Part shown: positions 1 through 7,453 of the stretch, piece after piece
Position numbering within the stretch: the stretch's first letter is position 1
How the letters are laid out: each line of letters starts with the position of its first letter
DNA from: Phycisphaerae bacterium SM23_33
GTDB lineage: Bacteria; Planctomycetota; Phycisphaerae; SM23-33
Length of the DNA stretch: 14,514 nucleotides
Direction: 5' to 3'
NCBI GenBank assembly: GCA_001303665.1
Contig: LJUF01000035.1
Location: 1 to 14,514, forward strand
Program-made: the position numbers and the translations under genes
The notes under the pieces: generated by a model
The model's input: the letters and a program-made list of their open reading frames with translations, nothing else
The model's database searches: none
What the model was told of the DNA's origin: nothing

Positions 1-301
1 GTTGGCCGGGCTGACCCTGGCGCCGGCCGTGACCTGGTACCAGTACTTCCTGTACGTGCCCCTGATCATCATCATCGGCTCGGTCCCCATCAGCCCGGGC
101 GGGCTGGGCGTGACCGAGTATTTCTACGTGACGTTTCTTGCCTCGGCCGGGGCCACGGCCCCGGAGGCCCTGGCCGTGGCCCTGGTGGCCCGGCTGTTCC
201 CTATGATCTGCTCCCTGCCGGGGTTAGTGGTAGCCGTCACCGGCCCGAGGCGCCCGGGCGTCGAGCAGATGCAGGCCGAGCTGGGCGGCTCAGCCCGGTG
301 A
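1..301 (+). CDS. Flippase-like membrane protein, LPG synthase TM family, C-terminal fragment
   Basis: This is the 3' end of a gene that begins before the window, with about 99 residues visible and a TGA stop at 299-301. It shows two hydrophobic segments around a conserved stretch, PISPGGLGVTEYF, followed by a helix containing ALVARLFPM. The SPGGLGVxE pattern is typical of the C-terminal membrane region of the lysylphosphatidylglycerol synthase TM family (UPF0104/AglD-like), whose members are polytopic inner-membrane proteins linked to lipid or lipid-linked sugar transfer or flipping. The TTG at position 2 is not taken as a start, because the fragment lacks the N-terminal helices of this family of roughly 300 residues. 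No catalytic domain is visible, so the substrate cannot be given. The last 20 residues are a polar cytoplasmic tail. Family placement is fairly secure; function is not. Confidence 0.8.
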   Translation, partial: LAGLTLAPAVTWYQYFLYVPLIIIIGSVPISPGGLGVTEYFYVTFLASAGATAPEALAVALVARLFPMICSLPGLVVAVTGPRRPGVEQMQAELGGSAR

Positions 302-328
302 GTCGATTGTCCCGGGGATTGGTCAAGT

Positions 329-345
329 CCGGCACCTTCGCTGCC
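329..345 (+). promoter_or_regulatory. Candidate sigma-54 (-24/-12) promoter for the PilZ gene
   Basis: GG at 331-332 and GC at 343-344 are separated by exactly 10 bases, the spacing RpoN needs. The -24 side reads CGGCAC (5 of 6 to TGGCAC) and the -12 side CTGC (3 of 4 to TTGC). Transcription would start near 356, giving a leader of about 50 nt before the ATG at 406. In GC-rich DNA such matches occur by chance, and no activator site was identified. Confidence 0.4.
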
Positions 346-360
346 GAAAATACCTGTACG

Positions 361-396
361 CCAAGCGTCTCGGTGCGGTGACAACCACGCGCTTGG
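361..396 (+). promoter_or_regulatory. Inverted repeat overlapping the PilZ gene ribosome binding site
   Basis: CCAAGCG (361-367) and CGCTTGG (390-396) form a perfect 7-bp inverted repeat around a 22-nt loop. The right arm includes the first two bases of the GGAG Shine-Dalgarno sequence (395-398), so a folded leader would partly mask the ribosome binding site. It does not resemble the known c-di-GMP riboswitch cores. Confidence 0.35.
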
Positions 397-405
397 AGTG
401 CGGTA

Positions 406-1173
406 ATGACTATTGTGCAACAGCTTAGCGTGAGGCAGATTCACGAATGTCTGGACGAGGCCGTTCGGCGGGAGGTCCCCGTCTGCCTGACCTGCCGAAC
501 CGGCACGCAATGGCATAACCTCCACACGAGGATTCTCCACAGCACACCGGAAGCCGTCTGGCTGGAATATCCCGCCGCCGATGGCCCCGTGCCCGAGATC
601 ACCCAGGGCATCGAGGTGGGGCTGTCGTTCAAGCTCAAGCACCACAAGCACATCTTCAATGCGACCGTGCAGGCGGTAGAGGAGCTTGGGCTGGCCGGCG
701 CGGCCGCAGTTCGAGCGATTGGCGTGGCTGCCCCCCAGCGACTCCAGCGAGTCCAGCGCCGGGCCTACCACCGCGTGGACGTGCCCCGGAACCGGTCGGT
801 GCTGGCGACGTTCTGGAGCGGCGGGCTGCCTGCGGCGACGGGCGAGGGGGGCGCGCCGCTGAACTGGGAAGGTTGGGTCACGAACATCTCCGCTGGCGGG
901 TTCCAGGTGAGGATCGGCGGCCGAAACGCCCCGGACTTTGAGGTCGGCGACCTGGTGGGCGTGCGGATCGACCTCGGGCAGGAGTACAAGGAGGTGCTGG
1001 CCGACGCGAGGTTCCGCCAGCAGCACATGGACGAGCGCGGCGTGACCTACCAGGGGTTTCAGTTCGTCGGCCTCAACGAGACCAGCCAGGGACGGGAGAT
1101 GCTACGCCGCATTGCCGTGATCGTGTGCGAGTTCCAACGCTTCCAGAGCCCCAGCCGCAACAGCGTCGCTTGA
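406..1173 (+). CDS. YcgR-like PilZ-domain protein (predicted c-di-GMP receptor)
   Basis: This 255-residue cytoplasmic protein has two parts. Residues 1-105 resemble the N-terminal PilZN/YcgR-like barrel. Residues 115-245 are a PilZ domain with both halves of the c-di-GMP binding signature: RxxxR at R119-R123 (within QRRAYHRV) and NxSxxG at N160-G165 (NISAGG). In the family this pair wraps an intercalated c-di-GMP dimer, and YcgR-type proteins use it to brake flagella or control exopolysaccharide; the target here is unknown. The ATG at 406 is preceded by GGAG at 395-398, 7 nt away. A linker at about 140-152 (rich in G, A and E) interrupts the barrel between the two motifs. A sigma-54-like promoter and an inverted repeat lie upstream. 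A REC-GGDEF protein elsewhere in the window could supply the ligand (inference). Confidence 0.85.
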   Translation: MTIVQQLSVRQIHECLDEAVRREVPVCLTCRTGTQWHNLHTRILHSTPEAVWLEYPAADGPVPEITQGIEVGLSFKLKHHKHIFNATVQAVEELGLAGAAAVRAIGVAAPQRLQRVQRRAYHRVDVPRNRSVLATFWSGGLPAATGEGGAPLNWEGWVTNISAGGFQVRIGGRNAPDFEVGDLVGVRIDLGQEYKEVLADARFRQQHMDERGVTYQGFQFVGLNETSQGREMLRRIAVIVCEFQRFQSPSRNSVA

Positions 1174-1217
1174 CGGGCCGGCTTGAAACACCCCGCCTGG
1201 GCCGCTAGCATGCCCGA

Positions 1218-1745
1218 ATGGCCCGATCTTCCACTTGGCGTGCGTACGCCGTCTGGCCCACTGCCTGGGGACCCGTGGGAGCCGCTGCCTCCGCCGGCGG
1301 GCTGGCCCGAGTCGTTCTTCCCCACTATCAGCCGGACGACCTGCGGACCCTGCTGGCCTTCGAGCATCCGGGGGCGGCGGAGGATGCCGGCCCCTTCGAA
1401 GACCTGATCCGGCTGTCGCGCGAGTACTTCAACGGCCGGCCGGCCTCATTTGACGGGCTCATCTGCGAGCTGCCGCAGGAGAAGACCTTCGGCGGGCGGG
1501 TGCTGCGAGCCTGCCGGCAGATTCCCTACGGCCAGACGAGAAGCTACTCCTGGGTGGCGGCGGCGGCGGGCAATCCCGACGCGGCCAGGGCGGCCGCCAG
1601 GATCCTGGGCAACAATCCGCTGCCGCTGGTGGTGCCCTGTCATCGTGTGACCTACGCCGACGGCCGGCTGGGGGGGTTCTCCGCCCCGGGCGGCGTCCAT
1701 GTCAAGAGACGCATGCTGTTGCTGGAAAAGGCCTTGCATGAGTAA
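1218..1745 (+). CDS. ogt: Methylated-DNA--protein-cysteine S-methyltransferase (Ogt type)
   Basis: A 175-residue DNA repair protein that moves the alkyl group from O6-alkylguanine (and O4-alkylthymine) to its own cysteine in a single suicide reaction. The active-site motif VPCHRV holds the acceptor C141 and H142. E170 near the C-terminus (LLLEKALHE) fits the buried glutamate that completes the Cys-His relay. PYGQTRSYSWVA (103-114) begins the DNA-binding helix-turn-helix region and GNNPLPLVVP precedes the active site. The N-terminal 80 residues form the short ribonuclease-like domain and lack the Ada AraC-type half, so this is the stand-alone Ogt/MGMT form. The ATG at 1218 has no obvious Shine-Dalgarno sequence. 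It lies 44 nt after the PilZ gene and may be co-transcribed, although the functions look unrelated. A hairpin (GCGGA/TCCGC, 1757-1769) follows the stop but has no T-run. Confidence 0.95.
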   Translation: MARSSTWRAYAVWPTAWGPVGAAASAGGLARVVLPHYQPDDLRTLLAFEHPGAAEDAGPFEDLIRLSREYFNGRPASFDGLICELPQEKTFGGRVLRACRQIPYGQTRSYSWVAAAAGNPDAARAAARILGNNPLPLVVPCHRVTYADGRLGGFSAPGGVHVKRRMLLLEKALHE

Positions 1746-1913
1746 GCCGCGTGCCTGCGGAGCCTCCGCGGGGCCTCAGGGCAGCTCTTCTGCAATTTCC
1801 CCAGTGGCATTTGTGCGTGCTGGATTTGAATCTTAGGTTGCATGGGGCGGGCGCGGTAGAATCTGCGTGCGTCCGCTCCAGAACCGAAGGGCAAAACGGA
1901 GGCATTGGGGAGC

Positions 1914-2144
1914 ATGCGACGACTCTTGAGGATCATCTTGCTGTTGGCGGTTTTCCTGGGGGGCTATTACGTCGGGCACCTGCCCGACAGCCCCGACATC
2001 TTCGGCGGGGCCGCCGACCTTTACCATCGCGCTGACGAGACCGCGACCAGGATCTCCGCCAAGGCGCAGGTGGAGAACATTTCCCTCCCGGAAGCGGCCC
2101 TGTCATGCCTGTTTGAGGCTGCGGCGGAAAACGACAACCCGTAG
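1914..2144 (+). CDS. Small single-pass membrane protein, unknown function
   Basis: A 76-residue protein with a basic N-terminus (MRRLLR), one hydrophobic segment (about residues 5-22, IILLLAVFLGGYYVG) and a polar, acidic 50-residue tail ending ENDNP. This reads as an N-in, C-out membrane anchor or uncleaved signal with a short periplasmic domain; I do not recognise a family. The ATG at 1914 is preferred over a TTG at 1905 because GGAGG at 1898-1902 sits only 2 nt from the TTG but 11 nt from the ATG. A TAGAAT -10-like hexamer at 1857-1862 has no good -35 partner. It converges with the ara operon, leaving a 76-nt gap to the araD stop in which no clear terminator is visible. The coding call rests on the RBS, the membrane segment and the composition, so it is moderate. 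Confidence 0.6.
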   Translation: MRRLLRIILLLAVFLGGYYVGHLPDSPDIFGGAADLYHRADETATRISAKAQVENISLPEAALSCLFEAAAENDNP

Positions 2145-2220
2145 GATTCTCCGCGGCGCGCCGTCATTCCAGGGTTGTCTGCTCTTTTGCCGCAGCCTTA
2201 GCGCGCGCCGGCGATCTGCC

Positions 2221-2916
2221 TCAGCGGTTCTGCCCATAGTACCGGCCGGGGCCGTGCTTCCGGAAAAAGTGCTTCTCCAGCAGCTCCCTTGAGATGGGCC
2301 GGGGGTAAGACTCTATGCAGTGCGTTACCCAGGCCAGCCGGGCCAGGTGCTCCAGCACGCAGGCGTTCTCGACGGCCTCTTCGGGCGTTTCGCCCCAGGC
2401 GAACGGCCCGTGATCGGCCACAAGCACGCCCGGGCAGTGCAGCGGGTCTGTCCCGGCCAGACGCTCCACAATCACCCTGCCGGTATTGGCCTCGTAGTCG
2501 GTGTTGATCTCCTCCGGCCTCATCGGCCGGGTGCAGGGAACGGCGCCCAGGAAGTAGTCGGCGTGGGTGGTTCCCAGCGGGGGAATGTCTCGGCGGGCCT
2601 GGGCCCAGGCGGTGGCGTAGAGGCCGTGGGTGTGCACGACCCCGCCGATGCCCTCAAAGGCCCGGTACAGCACCAGGTGCGTGGGGGCGTCGGAAGACGG
2701 CTTCAGCTCGCCCTCCACCACGGCGCCGGTCTCGAAGGAGACTACGACCATGTCCTTGGCCTTCATCTCCTCATAGGGCACGCCGGAGGGCTTGATGACG
2801 ACGCAGCCGGCGGCCCGGTCGATGCCGCTGACGTTTCCCCAGGTGAGGACAACCAGGCCTCGGCGAGCCAGCTCCTGGTTGGCCTGGCAAACGCGCTTCT
2901 TGAGCTCTTCCAGCAC
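2221..2916 (-). CDS. araD: L-ribulose-5-phosphate 4-epimerase
   Basis: A 231-residue class II aldolase-family enzyme that converts L-ribulose 5-phosphate to D-xylulose 5-phosphate, the last step of L-arabinose entry into the pentose phosphate pathway. It aligns almost end to end with E. coli AraD (231 aa). It keeps the zinc ligands H95 and H97 (in HTHG) and H169 (DHGPFAWG), the catalytic D120 (HADYF) and Y227 (YYGQ), the phosphate-binding TWGNVS and KPSGV loops and SSD at 74-76. E142 also matches an active-site residue. The start ATG at 2916 lies 11 nt after the stop of the alcohol dehydrogenase gene, so the two are translated from one transcript. It is the last gene of the minus-strand operon. 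No intrinsic terminator is visible in the 76 nt before the convergent small membrane protein gene. Confidence 0.95.
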   Translation of the reverse strand: MLEELKKRVCQANQELARRGLVVLTWGNVSGIDRAAGCVVIKPSGVPYEEMKAKDMVVVSFETGAVVEGELKPSSDAPTHLVLYRAFEGIGGVVHTHGLYATAWAQARRDIPPLGTTHADYFLGAVPCTRPMRPEEINTDYEANTGRVIVERLAGTDPLHCPGVLVADHGPFAWGETPEEAVENACVLEHLARLAWVTHCIESYPRPISRELLEKHFFRKHGPGRYYGQNR

Positions 2917-2927
2917 AGGCAGGCTCC

Positions 2928-3968
2928 TCAGGGATTGATGATGGCCTTGACGACGCCGTCGCGATAGTTGGCGGCCGTTTCGTGGGCCTGCTGGGTCTGC
3001 GCCAGCGGCCAGTGATGCGTGGCCAGCCGGCCCAGGGGCAGCTTTTCGGCTATGGTTCGGGCCAGCGCCCGGTCAAAGGTGCGATTGGCCCGGCGGATCA
3101 TCCGCACGTCCAGCCCCTTGCGCCGCGCCGCCGAATGCTTGAACGCCAGCCGGTCCTCGACGGGGATGCCCACCACGCCGACCGCGCCGGCCGGGGCGGC
3201 CACCTCCACCATCTGGCCGAACGTTTCGTCCACCCCGGCGCACTCGAAGACGAAATCCGCGCCGTGCACGCCGGTCAGCTCCCGGCAGACGGCGACGACG
3301 TCGTCGCGCGTGGGGTTCAGCGTGCGCGTGGCCCCGAGCTGCCGGGCCAGCTCCAGCCGGTAGTCCAGCAGGTCGGTGACGATCAGCGGCGCGACCCCGC
3401 TGCGGGCCAGCAGCAGCACGTGCGTCAGCCCCATGGTTCCGGCCCCCAGCACGACGGCCGGGCAGCCGCCGGCGACGCCCAGGCGGTCCAGCGAGTGCAC
3501 GGCGATGGCCAGCGGCTCCAGCAGGGCGGCGGTGTCGTCGTCAATGTCGTCCGGCAGCGGTGTGCACAGCCGCGCCGGGTGGACGAGGTATTCGGCCAGG
3601 CATCCCCCCTGCGGCGGCAGGCCCAGGAATCGCTGGTGCGGGCACACGTTGGGCACACCGGCCAAACACCACCGGCAGCGGCCGCAGTTGATGGTCGGCT
3701 CCACGAACACGCGGCGGCCCGCCAGGGATGGCTGCACGCCGGGGCCGGCCTCCTCGACCACGCCGACGCACTCGTGGCCGGGCACGAACGGCCCGCCGGC
3801 GTCCTGGATGGTGATCCCGCCGATGGAGCCTTCCCTGAACATATGCAGGTCGGACCCGCACACGCCCACCGCCCGCACGCGAACCAGGGCTTCGCCGGAC
3901 GCGGGCGAGGGCTTTGGCGCGTCGCCGAGTTCGAACTTCCCCGCCGCTGTAAGGACCGCCTGCTTCAT
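2928..3968 (-). CDS. Zinc-dependent alcohol/polyol dehydrogenase (MDR family)
   Basis: A 346-residue medium-chain dehydrogenase of the sorbitol/threonine dehydrogenase type. Catalytic zinc ligands are C37 (GVCGSD), the H65-E66 pair (GHE) and E151 (EPLA). The structural zinc site is the four-cysteine cluster C95, C98, C101 and C109. The nucleotide-binding fold has GAGTMG (175-180) with D199 ending beta-2, which favours NAD over NADP. The open frame runs back to 4073, but the homologous part starts at MKQAVL, so the ATG at 3968 is used. It sits between araB (76-nt gap) and araD (11-nt gap), so it belongs to the pentose operon. A role as an arabinitol, ribulose/ribitol or aldose dehydrogenase feeding the same pathway is plausible, but the sequence does not fix the substrate. 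Classical araBAD operons lack such a gene. Confidence 0.88.
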   Translation of the reverse strand: MKQAVLTAAGKFELGDAPKPSPASGEALVRVRAVGVCGSDLHMFREGSIGGITIQDAGGPFVPGHECVGVVEEAGPGVQPSLAGRRVFVEPTINCGRCRWCLAGVPNVCPHQRFLGLPPQGGCLAEYLVHPARLCTPLPDDIDDDTAALLEPLAIAVHSLDRLGVAGGCPAVVLGAGTMGLTHVLLLARSGVAPLIVTDLLDYRLELARQLGATRTLNPTRDDVVAVCRELTGVHGADFVFECAGVDETFGQMVEVAAPAGAVGVVGIPVEDRLAFKHSAARRKGLDVRMIRRANRTFDRALARTIAEKLPLGRLATHHWPLAQTQQAHETAANYRDGVVKAIINP

Positions 3969-4044
3969 TTCGGCCTGCCCGCCGGAATCAAGACAGCGCC
4001 CGTAATCATCCTCACGGCCGGTCTCCTTATTTCGGACACCCGGC

Positions 4045-5730
4045 TCACTTCCGGGCCTCGGCCCGGATCTCAAGGAGCTTTTTCATCACGTTGTAGCAGT
4101 TGCCGGACCAGTCCTTCGTGCCGAAGGCGTTGTGAAGCTGCATGTACAGCGCGTGCAGTTGCTTGTACACGCGGTGAGCGGCGGGGTCAGGCTTGTAGGT
4201 TTTCGGCCGCAGGCCGGTCATGGCCTTCTGGGCGGCGGCGAAGTTGGCGTAGCCGCCGGCCTTCCTGCCGGCCACGACGGCCCCGGCCACGGCCGCACCC
4301 AGGGCGCAGGTCTGGCTGGAGCGCGAGACCGTCATCGCTCGGCCGGTCACGTCGGCGTAGATCTGCATCACCAGCGGGTTCTTTTCGGCGATTCCGCCGC
4401 AGTTGACGACCTGCCTGACCTTCACGCCGTATTCCTCGAGCCGGTTGATGATGGTCAGCGCCCCGAAGGCGGTGGCCTCGATCAGGGCGCGGTAGATCTC
4501 GCCGGGTGTGGTGTAGAGGGTCTGGCCCAGCAGCATGCCGGTGAGGCGCTGGTCCACCAGGATGGTGCGGTTGCCGTGGTTCCAGTCCAGCGCCAGCAGG
4601 CCCGACGCCCCCGGCCGGCAACGGGCGGCGGCTTTTGTCAAGGCTTCGTGCGAGCCGGCCCGCCTGCCGCCGGGCTGGACGTAGTTGACGAACCAGTTGA
4701 AGATGTCGCCCACGGCGGACTGGCCGGCCTCCAGGCCGAAGTAGCCCGGCAGGATGGAGCCGTTGACAATGCCGCACAGGCCGGGGACGTCGGCCAGCTC
4801 GCGGGTATTCTTCACGACCATCATGTCGCAGGTGCTGGTGCCGATGATCTTGACCAGCGTGCCCTCGGCGATGCCGGCCCCGACGGCGCCCAGGTGGGCG
4901 TCGAAGGCCCCGACGGCCACGGGCGTGCCCGCCGGCAGCCCCGTCCGCGCCGCCCACTCACCCGTCAACCCGCCGACGGCCTTGTCCACCGTGTAGGCCT
5001 TCTGGCGGAGCCGCGGGCGCAGCGGGCCGAGCCCGGGGCCCAGGCTGGCCAGGAATTCGGCGTCCGGATAGCCGCCCCAGCCGTCGTTGTACATGGCCTT
5101 GTGGCCGGCGGCGCAAACGCCCACGGTCAGCCGGTCCGGGTGCTCGGTGCCGGTCAGCATCGCCGGAATCCAGTCGGCGATCTCCACCCACATGTGGGCC
5201 GCCCTGAATACCTTCGCCGCCGTCCGCAGGCAGTGCAGGATCTTGCTGAAGAACCATTCGGCCGAATACGTCCCGCCGCACTTGGTGAGGTACTGCGGGC
5301 GGATGCGCCGGGCCAGCGCGGTGATCTCGGCGGCCTCGGCCGTGGAGGTGTGGTCCTTCCACAGCCAGGCCATCCCCGCCGGGTCGCGGGAGAATTCCTT
5401 GCAGAAAGCCAGCGGCCGGCCCTCGGCGTCCACGGGCAGGGGGGTGGAGCCGGTGGTGTCCACGCCGATGCCGATGACGTCGTCGGTCCGGAAGGACTTC
5501 ACCTTCCGCCGGGCCTGCCCCAGCGCCCTGCGGATGCTGATCTCGGTGCCCTTGACATAGTCAGCCGGATGCTGGCGGGCAAGGTTCGGGTCGTCGCTGA
5601 GGATTACGCCGTCGGTGCCGCGTTCGTAATTCCACACGGCGGTGCCGGCCTCCCGGCCGTTGGCGACGTTGACCACCACCGCCCGGACCGAATTGGTCCC
5701 GTAGTCCAGCCCGACTGCGTACTTGGCCAT
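4045..5730 (-). CDS. araB: Ribulokinase
   Basis: A 561-residue FGGY-family carbohydrate kinase that phosphorylates L-ribulose to L-ribulose 5-phosphate with ATP. Its length matches AraB (about 560 aa) rather than xylulokinase or glycerol kinase (about 500). N-terminal GLDYGTNSVRAVVV (7-20) is the phosphate-1 loop. GVDTTGSTPLPVD (89-101), DWIPAMLTGT (186-195) and LDWNHGNRTILVD are AraB-typical. D277 in GAFDAHLGAVGAG is the expected catalytic base, and IGTSTCDMM begins the second ATPase-fold half. The open frame reaches 5844, but the ATG at 5730 begins the conserved MAKYAVGLDYG and has AGGGA about 7 nt upstream. It follows the isomerase gene after 170 nt that hold a 12-bp hairpin and a weak promoter, so it may be partly uncoupled from the first gene. 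Confidence 0.95.
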   Translation of the reverse strand: MAKYAVGLDYGTNSVRAVVVNVANGREAGTAVWNYERGTDGVILSDDPNLARQHPADYVKGTEISIRRALGQARRKVKSFRTDDVIGIGVDTTGSTPLPVDAEGRPLAFCKEFSRDPAGMAWLWKDHTSTAEAAEITALARRIRPQYLTKCGGTYSAEWFFSKILHCLRTAAKVFRAAHMWVEIADWIPAMLTGTEHPDRLTVGVCAAGHKAMYNDGWGGYPDAEFLASLGPGLGPLRPRLRQKAYTVDKAVGGLTGEWAARTGLPAGTPVAVGAFDAHLGAVGAGIAEGTLVKIIGTSTCDMMVVKNTRELADVPGLCGIVNGSILPGYFGLEAGQSAVGDIFNWFVNYVQPGGRRAGSHEALTKAAARCRPGASGLLALDWNHGNRTILVDQRLTGMLLGQTLYTTPGEIYRALIEATAFGALTIINRLEEYGVKVRQVVNCGGIAEKNPLVMQIYADVTGRAMTVSRSSQTCALGAAVAGAVVAGRKAGGYANFAAAQKAMTGLRPKTYKPDPAAHRVYKQLHALYMQLHNAFGTKDWSGNCYNVMKKLLEIRAEARK

Positions 5731-5771
5731 CTGGCTTCCCTTTCCGGATCGAGATGGGCTTTGACGCGAAG

Positions 5772-5800
5772 ATGATAGGTGAATGCCGCGGGGATTTCCA
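5772..5800 (-). promoter_or_regulatory. Weak internal promoter candidate upstream of araB
   Basis: On the minus strand TGGAAA (5800-5795) and TATCAT (5777-5772) are 17 nt apart, matching 4 of 6 and 5 of 6 bases of the sigma-70 consensus. It would start RNA about 35 nt before the araB ATG, downstream of the intercistronic hairpin. Confidence 0.3.
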
Positions 5801-5884
5801 GACGGCCCATTCCGGATAGCCCCGCGTTCGAGCACGAAGCCCACGGATCGCCATCCGTGGGCTTTTGGACGGATTCCAGACGGC
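5796..5884. repeat. 12-bp perfect hairpin flanked by 11-bp direct repeats
   Basis: AAGCCCACGGAT (5837-5848) and ATCCGTGGGCTT (5853-5864) form a perfect 12-bp stem with a 4-base loop (CGCC). TTCCAGACGGC occurs on either side as a direct repeat at 5796-5806 and 5874-5884. On the operon (minus) strand no U-run follows the stem, so it is not a standard terminator. On the plus strand four T follow. It may stabilise or process the mRNA between isomerase and kinase, or be a REP/MITE-like relic. Confidence 0.75.
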
Positions 5885-5900
5885 TCCTGCAGGGAAATAT

Positions 5901-7382
5901 TTACCTGCGTTTCTTCGCCGCAGGTTCCTTGGGGGCTTCGGCGGCAAACGGCAGCTCCGGGTCCCAGCAGCCGGCGGTGTGATCAGCGGTGAAGACCCCA
6001 AAGCCCAGGTAGTTGCCGAAGGCCTCCCACAGGATGTTGCCGACGTGGTCGCGGGTCATGGCCACGTGGTGGGGGAAGTGCCGCAGCAGCACGTTCTTGT
6101 ACAGCCGGCCAATGCCGGGGATGCGCACCCAGCCGTAGGCGCCGAACGTCGCTGCCTTGGTGGTTTCCACCGCCCCCTGGGCGAGGGCGACCTTGAAGGC
6201 CCCGTCGTTGTCTTGGGTGGCGCGGCAGAGGGTGACCGGGCCGTCCTGCATGACGAATTCCACCACGCCCATGGCCCGCTCCCGCCCGACGGTGCCGGCG
6301 AGGATCGCGTGGCAGCCCATCTTGGGCCTGGACTTGGCCCAGGAGATGGGGAAGACGCCGCAGTGCCAGCAGTTCACCAGCTCGGGGTCTTCGTTGTGGA
6401 GGTTGTTCCAATCGGCTAGGGCCGCCGGCCCGCCCGAGGCCAGTTGCAGGGCGTGCATCGAAAGCGCACCCATCACGTCGGCCTCGCAGGCGCAGGGGAC
6501 GCCGCGGTCATTGAACCGGCCCATCGTGCCGCAGGAGCAGATGCCCAGGTTCTGCTGGATGCTCGTCCAGCACTGGACGGCCAGTGCGTCGAGCTGCTTG
6601 TCAACGATGAACGTCTTCAGGACGATCTCGAACTTGGCGATCTTGGTCAGGATGTCGTCGCCCACGGCCGAGCAGTCGACGCTCTTCTTCATGTCCACCA
6701 CGACGCGCCGGACGGCCGCGTCCGTCTTCCTGCGTTCGACGGCGCCCAGGACTTCCGAAAGGTCGAGCGTCACGGCGGTGGGTCCCAGGGCCTGGAGGGC
6801 CTTTTCGTTGTAGCGGCAGGTCCAGAAGTCGTCCGGCCGGGCGCCGACCTGGCCGTACCGGGCGCTGCGCAGGCCCGCCACCACGCGGCACACCGCCACG
6901 AAGCGCCGGGCCGTGGCCTGGAAGCCGGGGTCCTCGGGCAAGCAGATGGGCTCTTCGGGCACCGAGTAGGCCACGCCCAGTTGGCGCATGGCCTCGCCGA
7001 TGCTCAACAGGCCGCAGAAGCTGTCCCGCCGATCCGTGGCGGGGGTCAGCACCTCCTCTTCGTGGCAGCCGACGATGAGAATGGGCACTTTCAGGCCGGA
7101 GGCCTTGACCGCCGCGGCCGTGGCCTGTTCGTCGCCGAAGTTGACGGCCGCTATCACGATGCCATCCACGCCCTGCTCGCGGAACATCCTGCCGACCTTC
7201 AGGGCCTCCTGGCGCGTCTGGACGCAACCCACCTTCGTGTCGGCGGCCGAAGGAACGACGACGGCCGCTCCGACGGCCCGCAGGGTCTTGACGAACCCGC
7301 CGCGCATCTTGGCGGCGAGCGTGTCCGAAAAGAACGCCCGGTTGGCGGGGATCAGTCCGATCTTCACTTTTGCCTGTCTCAT
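5901..7382 (-). CDS. L-fucose/L-arabinose isomerase family protein (aldose-ketose isomerase)
   Basis: A 493-residue protein of the FucI-like isomerase superfamily. The first 170 residues form Rossmann-like layers (KIGLIPANRAFF; GVDGIVIAAVNFGDEQ). The C-terminal half carries CEADVMGALSMHAL, where E300 would be a metal ligand. D324 (LADWNNLH) and H438/H439 (FPHHVAMT) are candidates for the other Mn ligands. As the first gene ahead of araB and araD, it most likely supplies L-ribulose from L-arabinose in place of a classical AraA, which it does not resemble over its full length. D-arabinose, L-fucose or another aldose cannot be excluded. The ATG at 7382 has GGAG on the minus strand about 10 nt upstream. 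The C-terminus ends in a low-complexity tail rich in Ala, Lys and Pro (EAPKEPAAKKRR), probably unstructured. Confidence 0.82.
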   Translation of the reverse strand: MRQAKVKIGLIPANRAFFSDTLAAKMRGGFVKTLRAVGAAVVVPSAADTKVGCVQTRQEALKVGRMFREQGVDGIVIAAVNFGDEQATAAAVKASGLKVPILIVGCHEEEVLTPATDRRDSFCGLLSIGEAMRQLGVAYSVPEEPICLPEDPGFQATARRFVAVCRVVAGLRSARYGQVGARPDDFWTCRYNEKALQALGPTAVTLDLSEVLGAVERRKTDAAVRRVVVDMKKSVDCSAVGDDILTKIAKFEIVLKTFIVDKQLDALAVQCWTSIQQNLGICSCGTMGRFNDRGVPCACEADVMGALSMHALQLASGGPAALADWNNLHNEDPELVNCWHCGVFPISWAKSRPKMGCHAILAGTVGRERAMGVVEFVMQDGPVTLCRATQDNDGAFKVALAQGAVETTKAATFGAYGWVRIPGIGRLYKNVLLRHFPHHVAMTRDHVGNILWEAFGNYLGFGVFTADHTAGCWDPELPFAAEAPKEPAAKKRR

Positions 7383-7453
7383 GATCCGCTCTCTCCACCT
7401 TTCATTTGGACTGTTGCCCCTGTCACATCTGAAAGGAAGACTGCCCGGGTTTC

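Noticed and set aside
301..405. c-di-GMP riboswitch in the PilZ leader
   Set aside because: The leader is too short and lacks the GEMM core sequences and tetraloop-receptor elements; only a simple inverted repeat is present.
124..1026. 300-codon minus-strand open frame
   Set aside because: Antisense to the PilZ gene, whose binding motifs and RBS are clear; the minus-strand product shows no recognisable motif.
1805..1820. TGGCAT...TGCT resembling a sigma-54 promoter before the small membrane protein
   Set aside because: Spacing between GG and GC is 11 instead of 10.
2982..5775. Long plus-strand open frames (474 and 547 codons) across the pentose operon
   Set aside because: Antisense shadows of adh and araB, both of which show intact family motifs on the minus strand.
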